Counted from the first letter of the stretch, positions 1-9,624 are shown. The stretch: DNA of 64,000 bases from Roseovarius sp. ZX-A-9 (GCF_028369135.1 NZ_JAPWHW010000012.1:62001-126000), one strand, 5' to 3'. Numbers and translations are program-made. Notes: a model not told the origin generated them from the sequence alone.

Positions 1-500
1 TTGTGGTAAATGGCAAAGCTGCGCAGGCCGCGCTCGTCTGCGACCTCGTCAAAGAGCGCCAGCGCGCTCGCCATGTCGCCCTTTCCCAGCGTTGCCCAGG
101 CGGCGATCAGCCCATCGGCCAGCGGTCCGACGCCGCGTTCATCCGCGATCCGGGCCAATACCGCGTCATAATCGCCTCGGTTGATCTCGGTGGCGATCAG
201 CACCATTTGCGCGACCTGGCTGGAGAAGCCCCCCTCTTCCATCCGGCGGGCGACGGGAAGCGCGCGTTCTACTTGCCCCAGCGACAGCTGTGCTGCGACG
301 GCATGTTCCAGAATGTTCGGGTTTGACGGGTCTCCGGTCAACGCGCGGGTGAAATAAAGCGCGGCGTTCTCGTAGTCATTGAGATAATGCGCTTGTCGGG
401 CAGCCAGATAAGCCCCGGCTGGTTCGTTCGCATGGACGGGCAGGGGCGGCGTCGCCAGCACGGCGGCCAGGGCGAATAAGGTCAGGGATCTGAAAATCAC
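1..500 (-). CDS. Secreted TPR protein, partial (C-terminus beyond left edge)
   Basis: About 166 residues are visible, starting at a GTG. The N-terminus is a signal peptide (IFRSLTLFALAAVLATPPLPVHA), so the protein is probably periplasmic. The rest is helical with the alternating small/aromatic pattern of tetratricopeptide repeats (for example AYLAARQAHYLNDYENAALYF). It lies downstream of the ETF-QO gene on the same strand, separated by 117 bases, a neighbourhood I recall in Rhodobacterales. The exact role is unknown; TPR proteins usually act as scaffolds. The start is moderately sure because no strong Shine-Dalgarno is present. Confidence 0.72.
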   Translation of the reverse strand, partial: MIFRSLTLFALAAVLATPPLPVHANEPAGAYLAARQAHYLNDYENAALYFTRALTGDPSNPNILEHAVAAQLSLGQVERALPVARRMEEGGFSSQVAQMVLIATEINRGDYDAVLARIADERGVGPLADGLIAAWATLGKGDMASALALFDEVADERGLRSFAIYH

Positions 501-617
501 GCTTGGGTTTGCCTGTTCTGGTTGCCTCAGTATCGCATAACCTAAACCGCGCGGCATCCAGAGGCAATGGTCGGCGGCATGGTGCCGCCTGACCAAAGCG
601 CGAAGTTCACCGAAGTT

Positions 618-2267
618 TTACATGTTGGGATAGTTCGGTCCGTCGCCCCCCTGCGGCGTGGTCCAGTTGATATTCTGGGACGGATCCTTGATGTCGCAGG
701 TCTTGCAATGCACGCAGTTCTGGAAATTGATCTGAAAGCGCGGTTCCTTGCCATCCTCCTGGATGAACTCATAGACGCCCGCCGGACAATAGCGCGCCGA
801 AGGACCGGCGTATTTCGGCAGGTTCACCGCAACCGGGATGTTCGGATCCTTGAGCTTGAGATGCGCAGGCTGGTTCTCGTCATGGTTGGTCATCGCAAAG
901 CTGACATTGGTCAACCGGTCAAAGCTGAGTTTACCGTCGGGCTTGGGATAGCTGATTTCCTTGTGCATGTTGGCCGGTTCCGTCGCCTCGGCGTCGGTCT
1001 TGCCGTGCTTGATCGTGCCCAATAGCGAAAAGCCCAGCGTGTTGGTCCACATGTCCATCCCGCCCAGCGTGAGGCTGGCCAGCAGCCCGTATTTCGACCA
1101 CAGCGGTTTGACGTTGCGGACCTTTTTCAGATCCTTGCCGATGGCACCTTTGCGCACTTCCGTCTCGTAATCGTTCAGCTCATCGCTGGCGCGCCCGCCT
1201 TCGATGGCAGCGTGCGCGGCCTCTGCTGCGGCCATGCCGCTGAGCATCGCGTTATGGTTGCCCTTGATGCGCGGCACGTTGACCATGCCCACCGAGCAGC
1301 CCAGCAGCGCCACGCCGGGTGCGATCATCTTGGGCATCGACTGATACCCGCCCTCGGAAATGGCGCGCGCGCCGTAGGCCACGCGTTTGCCACCCTCGAG
1401 CAGTTCGGCCACCATCGGATGATGCTTGAACCGCTGGAACTCCATGTAGGGGTAGAGATGCGGGTTCTTGTAGTTCAGGTGAACCACGAAACCGACATAG
1501 ACCTGATTGTTTTCTAGGTGATAGATGAACGATCCGCCGCCCGCATTCTTGCCCAGCGGCCAACCCATCGTATGGGTGACGCTACCCTCGCGGTGCTTTG
1601 CCGGGTCGATTTCCCAGATTTCCTTCATCCCGAGGCCGAATTTCTGCGGCTCCTTGCCTTGGCTGAGGTCATATTTCGCGATCACTTCTTTCGACAGCGA
1701 ACCGCGCACCCCTTCGGAGAGGAAGACATATTTGCCATGCAGCTCCATGCCGGGCTCGTAGTTCGGACCCTTTGAGCCGTCCGGTGCGATTCCGAATTCA
1801 CCGGCGACCACGCCTTTGACTTCGCCATTGTCACCGTAGACCAGCTCCGAGCAAGCCATGCCGGGAAAGATCTCGACGCCCAGTTCCTCGGCCTGTTCGG
1901 CCATCCAGCGGCAGACATTGCCCATGGAGACGATGTAATTGCCGTGATTGTTCATCAGCGGTGGCATGGGGAAGTTGGGGACGCGAACACCACCCGCTTC
2001 GCCCAGCATGTAAAAGTTGTCGTCCTTTACCGGCACGTTCAGGGGCGCGCCTTTTTCCTTCCAGTCCGGGATCAGCTTGTTCAGGCCGCACGGATCCAGC
2101 ACCGCGCCCGACAGGATATGCGCGCCCACTTCGCTGCCTTTTTCCAGAACAACGACCTCGCGATCGGGATTTAGCTGCTTGAGTCGGATCGCGGCACTCA
2201 GCCCGGCGGGGCCTGCCCCCACGATCACCACATCGTATTCCATCGTCTCGCGCGCAGTGTCCGACAT
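618..2267 (-). CDS. Electron transfer flavoprotein-ubiquinone oxidoreductase (ETF-QO)
   Basis: Membrane-associated flavoprotein that passes electrons from reduced ETF (fatty-acid, amino-acid and methylated-amine oxidation) to ubiquinone. The 549-residue protein has an N-terminal FAD dinucleotide fold (GAGPAG, residues 17-22) and a C-terminal 4Fe-4S site with cysteines near 494, 518, 521 and 524 (CPAG, then CVHCKTC). Length and cysteine spacing fit the family. An in-frame upstream extension of 34 codons is low-complexity and was not used; the chosen ATG follows GAGAGGATGG. The gene is divergent from greA across 271 bases with no other gene. Confidence 0.96.
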   Translation of the reverse strand: MSDTARETMEYDVVIVGAGPAGLSAAIRLKQLNPDREVVVLEKGSEVGAHILSGAVLDPCGLNKLIPDWKEKGAPLNVPVKDDNFYMLGEAGGVRVPNFPMPPLMNNHGNYIVSMGNVCRWMAEQAEELGVEIFPGMACSELVYGDNGEVKGVVAGEFGIAPDGSKGPNYEPGMELHGKYVFLSEGVRGSLSKEVIAKYDLSQGKEPQKFGLGMKEIWEIDPAKHREGSVTHTMGWPLGKNAGGGSFIYHLENNQVYVGFVVHLNYKNPHLYPYMEFQRFKHHPMVAELLEGGKRVAYGARAISEGGYQSMPKMIAPGVALLGCSVGMVNVPRIKGNHNAMLSGMAAAEAAHAAIEGGRASDELNDYETEVRKGAIGKDLKKVRNVKPLWSKYGLLASLTLGGMDMWTNTLGFSLLGTIKHGKTDAEATEPANMHKEISYPKPDGKLSFDRLTNVSFAMTNHDENQPAHLKLKDPNIPVAVNLPKYAGPSARYCPAGVYEFIQEDGKEPRFQINFQNCVHCKTCDIKDPSQNINWTTPQGGDGPNYPNM

Positions 2268-2538
2268 CGGTCCATCCTCTCGATAAAGGCTCGGATCACG
2301 CGGACCCGGCTCGCAACAAAGTTGCGCATGTGGGTAGCGCGCCGGACGGGCTGGCGTCAATTGAAACACGACGTGAAATCGGCTGGAAAGCGTTAAAAAA
2401 ACAGCAGGGTGAAGCGTGATTGCGCCGCTTTGCCGCTTCGTCTATTGCAAAGGCGTGGCACGTCAGGGCAGTCTGGCACGACCTGGAAAAACATCGGCAG
2501 GCCCGCATCATGTGCCTGCAAGAAAAGGGGACGCGAGA

Positions 2539-3009
2539 ATGGAAAAAATCCCGATGACCCACAAGGGTCATGTGGCGCTGGAGACAGAGTTGAAGCAGCT
2601 CAAGTCGGTCGAGCGTCCGGCGATCATCCGCGCCATTTCCGAGGCGCGCGAACATGGTGACCTGTCGGAGAATGCCGAATACCATTCCGCCAAGGAAAAG
2701 CAGAGCTTCATCGAGGGCCGCATCAAGGAACTGGAAGGCGTGCTCAGCCTTGCCGAAGTGATCGACCCGACCAAGCTGTCCGGCAGCATCAAGTTCGGCG
2801 CGACCGTCACGCTGGTCGATGAAGACACCGACGAGGAAAAGACCTATCAGATCGTCGGTGAATACGAGGCCAAAATCGAAAACGGCCTGCTGAACATCAA
2901 GTCACCCATCGCCCGCGCCCTGATCGGCAAGGAAGAAGGCGACAGCGTCGAGGTGCGCACGCCGGGTGGGGACCGGGCCTATGAAGTGCTGAAAATCGCA
3001 TATATCTGA
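2539..3009 (+). CDS. greA: Transcription elongation factor GreA
   Basis: GreA binds the secondary channel of RNA polymerase and stimulates cleavage of backtracked RNA. The 156-residue product has the N-terminal coiled-coil hairpin with the acidic tip (residues about 1-75, containing [14 protein letters not shown]) and the C-terminal FKBP-like domain ending in YEVLKI. The start [10 protein letters not shown] is preceded by AAGGGGACGCGAG; 41 upstream in-frame codons have no family similarity and were dropped. It is monocistronic or followed at 127 bases by the membrane protein gene. Confidence 0.97.
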   Translation: MEKIPMTHKGHVALETELKQLKSVERPAIIRAISEAREHGDLSENAEYHSAKEKQSFIEGRIKELEGVLSLAEVIDPTKLSGSIKFGATVTLVDEDTDEEKTYQIVGEYEAKIENGLLNIKSPIARALIGKEEGDSVEVRTPGGDRAYEVLKIAYI

Positions 3010-3136
3010 GCCAGGGCGTTGCGGCATATTCCCCGAACATGACAGTGTGTTGCAATCCCCACGACGTTGAGCGGAGCGCGATTCGGACTCAGATTGTGCC
3101 GCAACGTAAACTCGAAACGCTTTAAGGTGGCGAGAT

Positions 3137-4162
3137 ATGCCTGACCCCAAGCCGACCCGCCCCACGTCGCTGGGGATCTATGACAAGACACCGCAAGCGC
3201 CGATCACCGGGATCGAGGTGACGGCCCTTGTGCTGTCGGGGCTGTGGCTGGTTGGGTCTGCGCTGTTCTTCCTGGTACTGGTGCCGGACGGTGCCCTGGG
3301 CGGCGACAGCGGTGCGCTGGGTTTCCTGCTGACGATGCTCGTGATTTTCCTGCCGGTCGCAATGATCTGGGTGGCGGCGACAGCCGCGCGCGCGTCACGT
3401 GTGATGCGCGAAGAGAGCCGGCGCCTGCAGGCCGCGATCGATGCGATCCGCCAGGCCTATGTGATCCAGAACCAGTCGGGCGGGGCACGCGGCCCCGACG
3501 GCGCATCCGTGGCGCGCAAGCTCGACGAGATCGCGGCGGCACAGCGCAAGACCGAGACCGCGCTCGCGACATTCTCGACCTCGCGTCACGCACCACCGCC
3601 GCGCGTCGCCCCTGCGGCCACTACCCCCCCGGCGGGGGACGGTGATCAGGTGGCACTGCCGCTGGGCACATCTGCCGACGAGATTCGGCCGCCGCTCGCC
3701 ACGGCCGATTTCATCCGCGCGCTCAATTTCCCCGAGACGGTCGACGACAAGGCCGGTTTTGATTCCCTGCGCAAGGCGCTGAAGGATCGCCCCACCGCCC
3801 TGCTGATCCAGGCGGCGCAGGATATTCTCACGCTGCTCAGCCAGGATGGCATCTACATGGACGACCTTCGCCCCGACATGGCGCGCCCCGAAATCTGGCG
3901 TCGCTTCGGCGCCGGTGCACGGGGCCGCGAGATTGCGGCACTGGGCGGCATCCGTGACCGGTCCTGCCTGGCGCTCAGCGCCGCGCGGATGAAAAAAGAC
4001 CCGATCTTCCGCGATGCTGCGCATCATTTCCTGCGTCGTTTCGACAGGATGTTTGCCAGTTTCGCCGAAACCGCCACCGATGCGGAGATTTCCGAGCTTT
4101 CCGATACCCGTACCGCCCGGGCCTTCATGCTGCTGGGGCGGATCGCAGGCACTTTCGACTGA
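3137..4162 (+). CDS. Hypothetical two-helix inner-membrane protein
   Basis: The 341-residue protein has two predicted transmembrane helices (about 27-48 and 61-84), followed by a basic helical stretch (SRVMREESRRLQAAIDAIRQ), an Ala/Pro-rich linker near 150-190 and a soluble C-terminal domain of about 150 residues. I recognise no enzymatic motif. The layout is that of a conserved Rhodobacterales protein of unknown function. The ATG has AAGGTGGCGAG upstream. The gene converges with the moeA-fusion gene; a copy of repeat A lies between them. Confidence 0.8.
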   Translation: MPDPKPTRPTSLGIYDKTPQAPITGIEVTALVLSGLWLVGSALFFLVLVPDGALGGDSGALGFLLTMLVIFLPVAMIWVAATAARASRVMREESRRLQAAIDAIRQAYVIQNQSGGARGPDGASVARKLDEIAAAQRKTETALATFSTSRHAPPPRVAPAATTPPAGDGDQVALPLGTSADEIRPPLATADFIRALNFPETVDDKAGFDSLRKALKDRPTALLIQAAQDILTLLSQDGIYMDDLRPDMARPEIWRRFGAGARGREIAALGGIRDRSCLALSAARMKKDPIFRDAAHHFLRRFDRMFASFAETATDAEISELSDTRTARAFMLLGRIAGTFD

Positions 4163-4191
4163 CCGGGCAGGGCGGGCACAGCCGTCCCCCC

Positions 4192-4212
4192 TTCATTTTG
4201 CCAAAAATACTC
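4192..4212. repeat. Repeat A, single arm (copy 1)
   Basis: AT-rich block reading TTCATTTTGCCAAAAATACTC between two convergent genes. The same block, or its inverted form GAGTATTTTTGGCAAAATG, recurs at 23226-23301, 55022-55044 and 61127-61183. It is conspicuous against the GC-rich background and lies outside genes. Here only one arm is present. Confidence 0.75.
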
Positions 4213-4225
4213 AAAAATCCGAGGG

Positions 4226-6343
4226 CTACAGCCCGAAACTGCCATAGGGGATGTAGCGCACCATATCCCCTGGCGTGATCTCAAGCGCATCATCGGGCAA
4301 TTCCACCAGCCCTTCGGCCCAGCTCAGCCCGCTGATTCGGCCTGACCCTTCAGAGGCAAACACCTCCGCCCGGCCGTCGCGGATCCGCGCGCGCAGGAAC
4401 TCGCGCCGCCCGGCTTTCTTGCGCTTGGCAAAGCCTGCGGGCACGTCGAACCCCTGTGGCGCGCTCCAGTCCGTTCCCGCCAGCAGTCCCAGTGCCGGAC
4501 GCGCAAAGACCAGCGTACAGACCAGCGCCGCGACCGGATTGCCCGGCAGCCCAAACACCGGCGTGCCCCGCCACATGCCCAATGCCAGCGGGCGGCCGGG
4601 TTTCAGCGCGATTCGCCAATGGTCCAGTGCGCCGTCCTCTTTCAGAAGCGCCGAAACGTGATCCTCATCCCCCGCCGAAGCGCCGCCAGAGGTGAGGATT
4701 GCATCGCTCATGTCGGCGGCTCGGTCGAACGCGGCGCGCAGTGCAGCGCGGTCATCGGGGGCGCGGCCCAGATCATGTACGGCAAACCCCATCTGCGCCA
4801 TCAGCGCCCGCAGCATGGGGCGGTTCGCGTCGTAGATCTGGCCCGGCCCCGTCGCCTCGCCGGGCTCGCATAGTTCGTCCCCCGTTGACAGGATCGCCAC
4901 CCGCAGCCGGTCATGCACCGGCACGCGCGCCGTGCCCGTGGCAGCCAGTAAGGCCAGGTCGGCGGGGGTCAGGACTCGGCCCGCAGGCAGAAGCTCAGCG
5001 CCTTCGCGAACATCCTCGCCCGCGCGGCGGGTATTCGCACCGGGCCGGATCCCGCCCCGGAAGGCGATTCGTTGGCCATCGCTGCGCACATCCTCTTCGA
5101 GGATGACAGTATCGACGCCCTCGGGCAGGATCGCCCCCGTCAGGATGCGGATCGCGCTGCCGGGCGGGACCCGCCCGGTAAAGGGCACGCCGGCTGCGGC
5201 GCGGCCCTCGCAGAGGGGCAGGACCGGATCGCCGGGTGGCAGGCTGGCGTGGGCAAACCCGTAGCCGTCTACCGCTGTGTTGGGCGCAGGCGGATTGGAT
5301 CGCAGTGCCTTGACCGGTTCGGCCAGCACGCGGCCCGCCGCATCCACCAGCGCCACCATACTGCGCCCCACCACCGGGCGCAGCCGGGCTCGCAGCGCAT
5401 CCAGCGCTTCGTCCACCGGCGTCCAGTGCACCCCGGCGGGCATCGCAAAACAATCGTCACGCAGCGGTGGAGGTGCGAGCGGCACGCGCGCGGGAAGGGC
5501 AGCGCAGAGGGCGTCTTCATGGCCGATGCCGAGGATCCAGCCCTCGCGCGTGTCGCCTTCGCGCAGCATGGCGTCCAGATGCGACGGGTCGATCTGGCTC
5601 AACGCGTTGGCAAGCACCCGAACCTGCGCGCGGTCCTTGATCTCGTCCGGCGCGCGGCGCAGCTCGATCTCATCGGCCAGCAGAGACGGGTAGACTTCGG
5701 CCAGAACGATCTGGGTCTCCGGCGGCTCGAAGGGGGCGACTGACAAGGCCGCGCGGTAGCGACTGCGCAGGCGGTGCAGATGCGGCAGGCCGACCAGTGC
5801 CTGCGATCCGACGGAGCCTGTCGTGTAGAGCTTCCAGCAGGGCTGGGCCGAGAGGATGCGGGCCTCGACCGCGCGGCGTTCGGGCAGGCCGTGCCCATGC
5901 CGCGTGTTGCCCCGCGCGGGCAGAACAGCATCCGACAGCGCGGCGGGGCAGCCCCAAAACGGGCCGACACCGGGCAGGGCGGCGTTGAGGGCGCGGGCGA
6001 CCTCGAACCGGTTGTTGGCATTGTCCGGGCCGTCCTCGATGCGGTCGGCCAGCATTGCCCAGACGGCAAATGGATCATCGCTGCCTGTCACGGCCTCGGC
6101 GAAACCCGCCGGATAGCCAAAGGGAAAGTCGAACCCGGCCAGCACACGCTCACCCGCCGCGATGGCTGCATCGAACAGGGCGCAGAGCGCGGTGAAGGCC
6201 GCATCGCGGGTGCGGTGATAGTGGCAGGTCACATTGCCATCCCGCGCCACCGCGATCCAGATCGCGTCCGGACTGGGCCGCGCCGGGCTGGGGGCAGAGC
6301 GCGCGGACCAATCGACCACGACCGTGACGTCAAACCCCGTCAA
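4226..6343 (-). CDS. MoeA-type molybdopterin molybdotransferase with an N-terminal extra domain
   Basis: The 705-residue fusion has a MoeA part at residues about 315-705 that inserts molybdate into adenylylated molybdopterin: STGDEL near 484, TSGGASAGDEDH near 551 and LPGNPVAAL near 598 are the family signatures. The first ~290 residues form a separate domain beginning VVVDWSARS with GFDFPFGYP near 73 and ADEIELRRAPDEIKDRAQ further on, which looks like a DUF429/RNase H-like fold. The TTG start overlaps the mobB stop, so the two are translationally coupled. Order fdhD-mobA-mobB-moeA indicates supply of Mo-bis-MGD enzymes such as formate dehydrogenase. Function of the N-domain is unknown. Confidence 0.88.
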   Translation of the reverse strand: MTGFDVTVVVDWSARSAPSPARPSPDAIWIAVARDGNVTCHYHRTRDAAFTALCALFDAAIAAGERVLAGFDFPFGYPAGFAEAVTGSDDPFAVWAMLADRIEDGPDNANNRFEVARALNAALPGVGPFWGCPAALSDAVLPARGNTRHGHGLPERRAVEARILSAQPCWKLYTTGSVGSQALVGLPHLHRLRSRYRAALSVAPFEPPETQIVLAEVYPSLLADEIELRRAPDEIKDRAQVRVLANALSQIDPSHLDAMLREGDTREGWILGIGHEDALCAALPARVPLAPPPLRDDCFAMPAGVHWTPVDEALDALRARLRPVVGRSMVALVDAAGRVLAEPVKALRSNPPAPNTAVDGYGFAHASLPPGDPVLPLCEGRAAAGVPFTGRVPPGSAIRILTGAILPEGVDTVILEEDVRSDGQRIAFRGGIRPGANTRRAGEDVREGAELLPAGRVLTPADLALLAATGTARVPVHDRLRVAILSTGDELCEPGEATGPGQIYDANRPMLRALMAQMGFAVHDLGRAPDDRAALRAAFDRAADMSDAILTSGGASAGDEDHVSALLKEDGALDHWRIALKPGRPLALGMWRGTPVFGLPGNPVAALVCTLVFARPALGLLAGTDWSAPQGFDVPAGFAKRKKAGRREFLRARIRDGRAEVFASEGSGRISGLSWAEGLVELPDDALEITPGDMVRYIPYGSFGL

Positions 6344-6831
6344 AGCCCGACCTCGGCAAGGATGAAATCGGCGATTGCGGTCGTGTCATCCAGATCGAAC
6401 AGCGGGCGGTCCAGCTCAAGCGGCGTGTCGCTGGCGACAGCGCGGATGGTCGGATCGCCGGGTGCGATCAACGGGTTGCCGGTAACGGCGCGATAGGCTT
6501 CGATCTTGGGGTGGGCGTCGCGCTTGTAGCCCTCCACCAACACCAGATCGACCGGCGAGAGCCGCGCCAATAGCGTCTTGAGTGGCGGCTCGGCTGCGTC
6601 GCGCAATTCGTGCATCAGGGCGATGCGGCTTTTCGAGGCCAGCAGCACCTCGGTCGCGCCCGCGGTGCGGTGGCGATGGCTGTCCTTGCCCGGATGATCA
6701 ACGTCAAAGCTGTGATGTGCGTGCTTGACCGTCGATACCGTAAATCCGCGCGCGGTGATATCCGCCACCAACCGCTCCATCAGGCCGGTCTTGCCGGCAT
6801 TCTTCCATCCGGTGACACCGTAGAGCTTCAT
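6340..6831 (-). CDS. mobB: Molybdopterin-guanine dinucleotide biosynthesis adaptor MobB
   Basis: MobB is a P-loop GTP-binding partner of MobA in forming the molybdopterin guanine dinucleotide cofactor. The 163-residue protein starts MKLYGVTGWKNAGKTGLMER, whose GWKNAGKT is the Walker A motif, followed by TVKHAHHSFDVDHPGKDSHRHR and the LVLVEGYKR segment typical of the family. Its ATG overlaps the mobA stop (ATGA), and its own stop overlaps the next start, so the trio is coupled. Confidence 0.95.
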   Translation of the reverse strand: MKLYGVTGWKNAGKTGLMERLVADITARGFTVSTVKHAHHSFDVDHPGKDSHRHRTAGATEVLLASKSRIALMHELRDAAEPPLKTLLARLSPVDLVLVEGYKRDAHPKIEAYRAVTGNPLIAPGDPTIRAVASDTPLELDRPLFDLDDTTAIADFILAEVGL

Positions 6832-7430
6832 GCTGCGCCCTCCAGGATGGCCTGCGCGCGGGCCAGATCCTCGGGGGTGTTGACGTTGAAAAAGGGGTCG
6901 CCTTGCGCATCGAACTGCGCTGTCCGGGCGTCGTGCTGATCCGTCCACAGCACCACCTTGCGCAGCCCGTCCTGCAGCGCCGCGCGCAGATCGTCTCGCA
7001 GCGCGACCGGCCAGAGGCCGAAGGTCGGCTGGCGGCCATCGGGCGTCGCGGCAAGTGCCAGCGGTACCTGCATCCCCTGGGCGGCCATCATCAGGCGCGG
7101 GACGAGGTCGCAGGGAAAAAACGGCGTATCGGCAGCAACGCTCACCACCGTTTCTGCCCCTTGTCCGGCGGCCCAGTCGAGCCCCGCCAGAACACCCGCC
7201 AACGGGCCGACGAAGCCGCCCACCGGATCGGGCAGAACCGGCAGGCCAAGCGCGGCGAACCGTGCCGGATCGCCATTGGCGTTGAGCGCCAGCCCCGCAA
7301 CCTGCGGCGCGATGCGGTCGATGACATGGCTCAGCAGCGTGCCCTCGCCCAAAGGCAGCAGCCCCTTGTCGCCCCCGCCCATGCGCGTGGCCAACCCGCC
7401 CGCCAGAATGATCGCAAGTGGCTGTTTCAT
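6828..7430 (-). CDS. mobA: Molybdenum cofactor guanylyltransferase MobA
   Basis: The enzyme transfers GMP from GTP to molybdopterin to make MGD. The 200-residue product has the nucleotidyltransferase signature LAGGLATRMGGGDKGLLPLG at its N-terminus, then VAADTPFFP (metal/nucleotide site) and FFNVNTPEDL near the C-terminus. The start was set at MKQPLAIILAGG; 43 upstream in-frame codons resemble nothing. It is 79 bases downstream of fdhD and overlaps mobB by four bases. Confidence 0.95.
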   Translation of the reverse strand: MKQPLAIILAGGLATRMGGGDKGLLPLGEGTLLSHVIDRIAPQVAGLALNANGDPARFAALGLPVLPDPVGGFVGPLAGVLAGLDWAAGQGAETVVSVAADTPFFPCDLVPRLMMAAQGMQVPLALAATPDGRQPTFGLWPVALRDDLRAALQDGLRKVVLWTDQHDARTAQFDAQGDPFFNVNTPEDLARAQAILEGAA

Positions 7431-7509
7431 CGCGCCACCTCTACACAGGGCGCAGAAAAACAAACGCTGTCCCGGTGGCTTATCGTGCAGAGATTTGCGG
7501 AATCTGCTG

Positions 7510-8406
7510 TCATTGGTCCGCCCCCTTGCGTCGATGTTTGCGGTCTTCCTCCACAACATGCGCAGGATCGGCGTCGCGGACCAGCCGGGACTCGCCGCTC
7601 AGGCAGATGAACCGCTGGCCACGCATCCGCCCGATCAATGTCAAACCGACCTGTTGCGCAATCTCGACCCCCCATGCGGTAAAGCCCGAGCGCGAGGCGA
7701 GTACCGGGATGCCCATCAACGCGGTCTTGATCACCATTTCGGAGGTCAGTCGCCCGGTGGTATAGAGCAGCTTGTCTTGCGCGCTCACACCTTCGGACAG
7801 CATCCATCCGGCGATCTTGTCCACCGCGTTATGCCGCCCGACATCCTCCATATAGACCAGTGGCCGCGCCCCTTCGCAGAGCACGGTGCCGTGGATCGCG
7901 CCCGCTTCCAGATAGAGTGACGGGGTTCGGTTGATGAGATGCGCCAGCGCGTAGAGATCAGAGGTTTTCACGCGCGAGTCGGGCAATTGCACCCCTTCCA
8001 ATCCCTCCATCATGTCGCCAAAGACGGTGCCGACAGCACAGCCGCTGGTGCGGGTCTTCTTCTTCAGCTTCTCCTCGTAGGTGGTCTTCCCATCAGTGCG
8101 CACCACCACGGTCTCCAGCTCTTCGTCGTAATCGACACGCAACACCGCTTCGTCGTCCTGCAGCATGCCCTGGTTGCGCAGGAACCCCAGTGCCAGATAT
8201 TCGGGATAGTCGCCGATGGTCATCGCCGTCACGATTTCCTGCGCATTGAGAAAGATCGTCAGCGGGCGTTCCTCGATCACGTTGATCGTCTGGGTCAGCC
8301 CCTCGTGATCGGTGCCCTGAACCGCCCGCGTCAACCCCGGCGCGGCGGGATTTGGGGCGATGAGATAGGCGGCGGTATTGGCGTCAGATTTGGGGCGGGG
8401 CGGCAA
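7510..8406 (-). CDS. fdhD: Formate dehydrogenase accessory sulfurtransferase FdhD
   Basis: FdhD passes sulfur to the molybdenum cofactor of formate dehydrogenase, a step needed for activity. The 298-residue protein shows the family landmarks LALGFLRNQG, MEDVGRHNAVDK and LYTTGRLTSEMV. The catalytic loop (RTSGCAVG) carries one cysteine, Cys123, where E. coli FdhD has a CxxC pair; the first cysteine is the essential one. Translation starts at TTG behind a strong GAAGGAGG. It leads the mobA-mobB-moeA operon; no formate dehydrogenase subunit is in the window. Confidence 0.94.
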   Translation of the reverse strand: MPPRPKSDANTAAYLIAPNPAAPGLTRAVQGTDHEGLTQTINVIEERPLTIFLNAQEIVTAMTIGDYPEYLALGFLRNQGMLQDDEAVLRVDYDEELETVVVRTDGKTTYEEKLKKKTRTSGCAVGTVFGDMMEGLEGVQLPDSRVKTSDLYALAHLINRTPSLYLEAGAIHGTVLCEGARPLVYMEDVGRHNAVDKIAGWMLSEGVSAQDKLLYTTGRLTSEMVIKTALMGIPVLASRSGFTAWGVEIAQQVGLTLIGRMRGQRFICLSGESRLVRDADPAHVVEEDRKHRRKGADQ

Positions 8407-8465
8407 TTGTGCCTCCTTCGGTTTCAGGGTAGGCGGTGGGAACTCGGCTGGAACGGACCCTCCAC

Positions 8466-9164
8466 ATGCAAAGCACCAAATCTCCCTACAGGCAAGGCAT
8501 CGCGGCCGGGCTTCCGTTTATCATTATCCTTGCCCCCTTCGGCGTGCTTTTCGGTGTCGTCGCCACCGAGGCCGGGCTGGACATCGTTGAGGCGCTGGTA
8601 ATGTCTACGCTCGCCCTCGCCGGGGCGGCACAATTCACTGCGCTGCAATTGCTCACCGAGCATGTACCGACGGTGATCGTGGTTGCGGCAGCCCTGACGG
8701 TGAACCTGCGGCTGGCAATGTATTCGGCGGCCCTGACACCGCATCTGGGGTCTGCATCCCTGCCGGTGCGGTTGGCGGTGGCGTATTGCGTCGTCGATCA
8801 GACCTATGCCTGCTCGGTTTCTGCCTTCGAGGAGAATCCGCATTGGACACTGCGCCAGCGACTGGCCTTCTACTTTGGCGCGGCGACCCCGATCATGCCG
8901 AACTGGATCGTTTTCACCGGTGTCGGCGCGCTGGTGGGCGAGGCAATCCCGCCTGAACTGGCGCTGGATTTCGCGGTCCCCATCACGTTCATTGCTTTGG
9001 TCGTGCCGATGATGCGCACCGGTGCGCACCGCGCCGCCGCATTGACGGGGATCGTTGCGTCGCTATTGCTGACGTGGTTGCCCTATTCGCTGGGGATCAT
9101 CGTTTCAGGAATGATCGGCATGGCCGTCGGCGCTGAAATCGAACGAAGGATAGAATTGTCATGA
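8466..9164 (+). CDS. azlC: AzlC-family amino-acid exporter, large subunit
   Basis: Multi-pass inner-membrane protein of the AzlC family, which with the small AzlD subunit exports branched-chain amino acids or analogues. The 232-residue product has about six hydrophobic segments and the family stretches GAAQFTALQL, NLRLAMYSAAL and WIVFTGVGALVG. An alternative GTG start lies ten codons upstream (8436); I prefer the ATG at MQSTKSPYRQG. The stop overlaps the azlD start by four bases. Confidence 0.92.
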   Translation: MQSTKSPYRQGIAAGLPFIIILAPFGVLFGVVATEAGLDIVEALVMSTLALAGAAQFTALQLLTEHVPTVIVVAAALTVNLRLAMYSAALTPHLGSASLPVRLAVAYCVVDQTYACSVSAFEENPHWTLRQRLAFYFGAATPIMPNWIVFTGVGALVGEAIPPELALDFAVPITFIALVVPMMRTGAHRAAALTGIVASLLLTWLPYSLGIIVSGMIGMAVGAEIERRIELS

Positions 9165-9487
9165 TCGACAAGTTTTCCCTGTGGACCGTGATCCTGGCAT
9201 TGGGCTTCGGCAGTTTCCTGCTTCGCTTCGTCTTTATCGGGTTGGTCGGCAACCGGTCCTTGCCCGTGTGGCTGCTGAGGCACCTGCGCTATACTGCCGT
9301 AGCCGTGCTTCCGGCGCTGATTGCACCGCTGGTTCTGTGGCCGCCCGCGACGGGCGGGCAGATCGATCCGCCGCGCCTGATGGCCGCGCTGGCCGCCACG
9401 GTGGTCGCGTGGAAAACCCGCAGCGTGATCGGGTCCGTCCTTGCCGGGGGCGGGGCGCTCTATTTGGGTTTCTGGCTGATGGGCTGA
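9161..9487 (+). CDS. azlD: AzlD-family small exporter subunit
   Basis: The 108-residue membrane protein has four hydrophobic segments and the family pattern LRFVFIG, LRYTAVAVLPALIAPLV and LAATVVAWKTRS. It works with AzlC in the inner membrane. ATGA overlap with azlC shows coupling. The bidirectional terminator at 9625-9660 lies downstream. Confidence 0.93.
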   Translation: MIDKFSLWTVILALGFGSFLLRFVFIGLVGNRSLPVWLLRHLRYTAVAVLPALIAPLVLWPPATGGQIDPPRLMAALAATVVAWKTRSVIGSVLAGGGALYLGFWLMG

Positions 9488-9624
9488 GGCGCGAGCAGGT
9501 CCGAGCCTAGATCGCGTGTGCCGGGGGGGGCGTACCGATCAGTTGGCGGCGGTGCCGCTCTTCTGCATCTCGGTGACCGCCGTGGCGACATTCAGCAAAT
9601 GGGCGAAATGATCTGACGCCCTGA

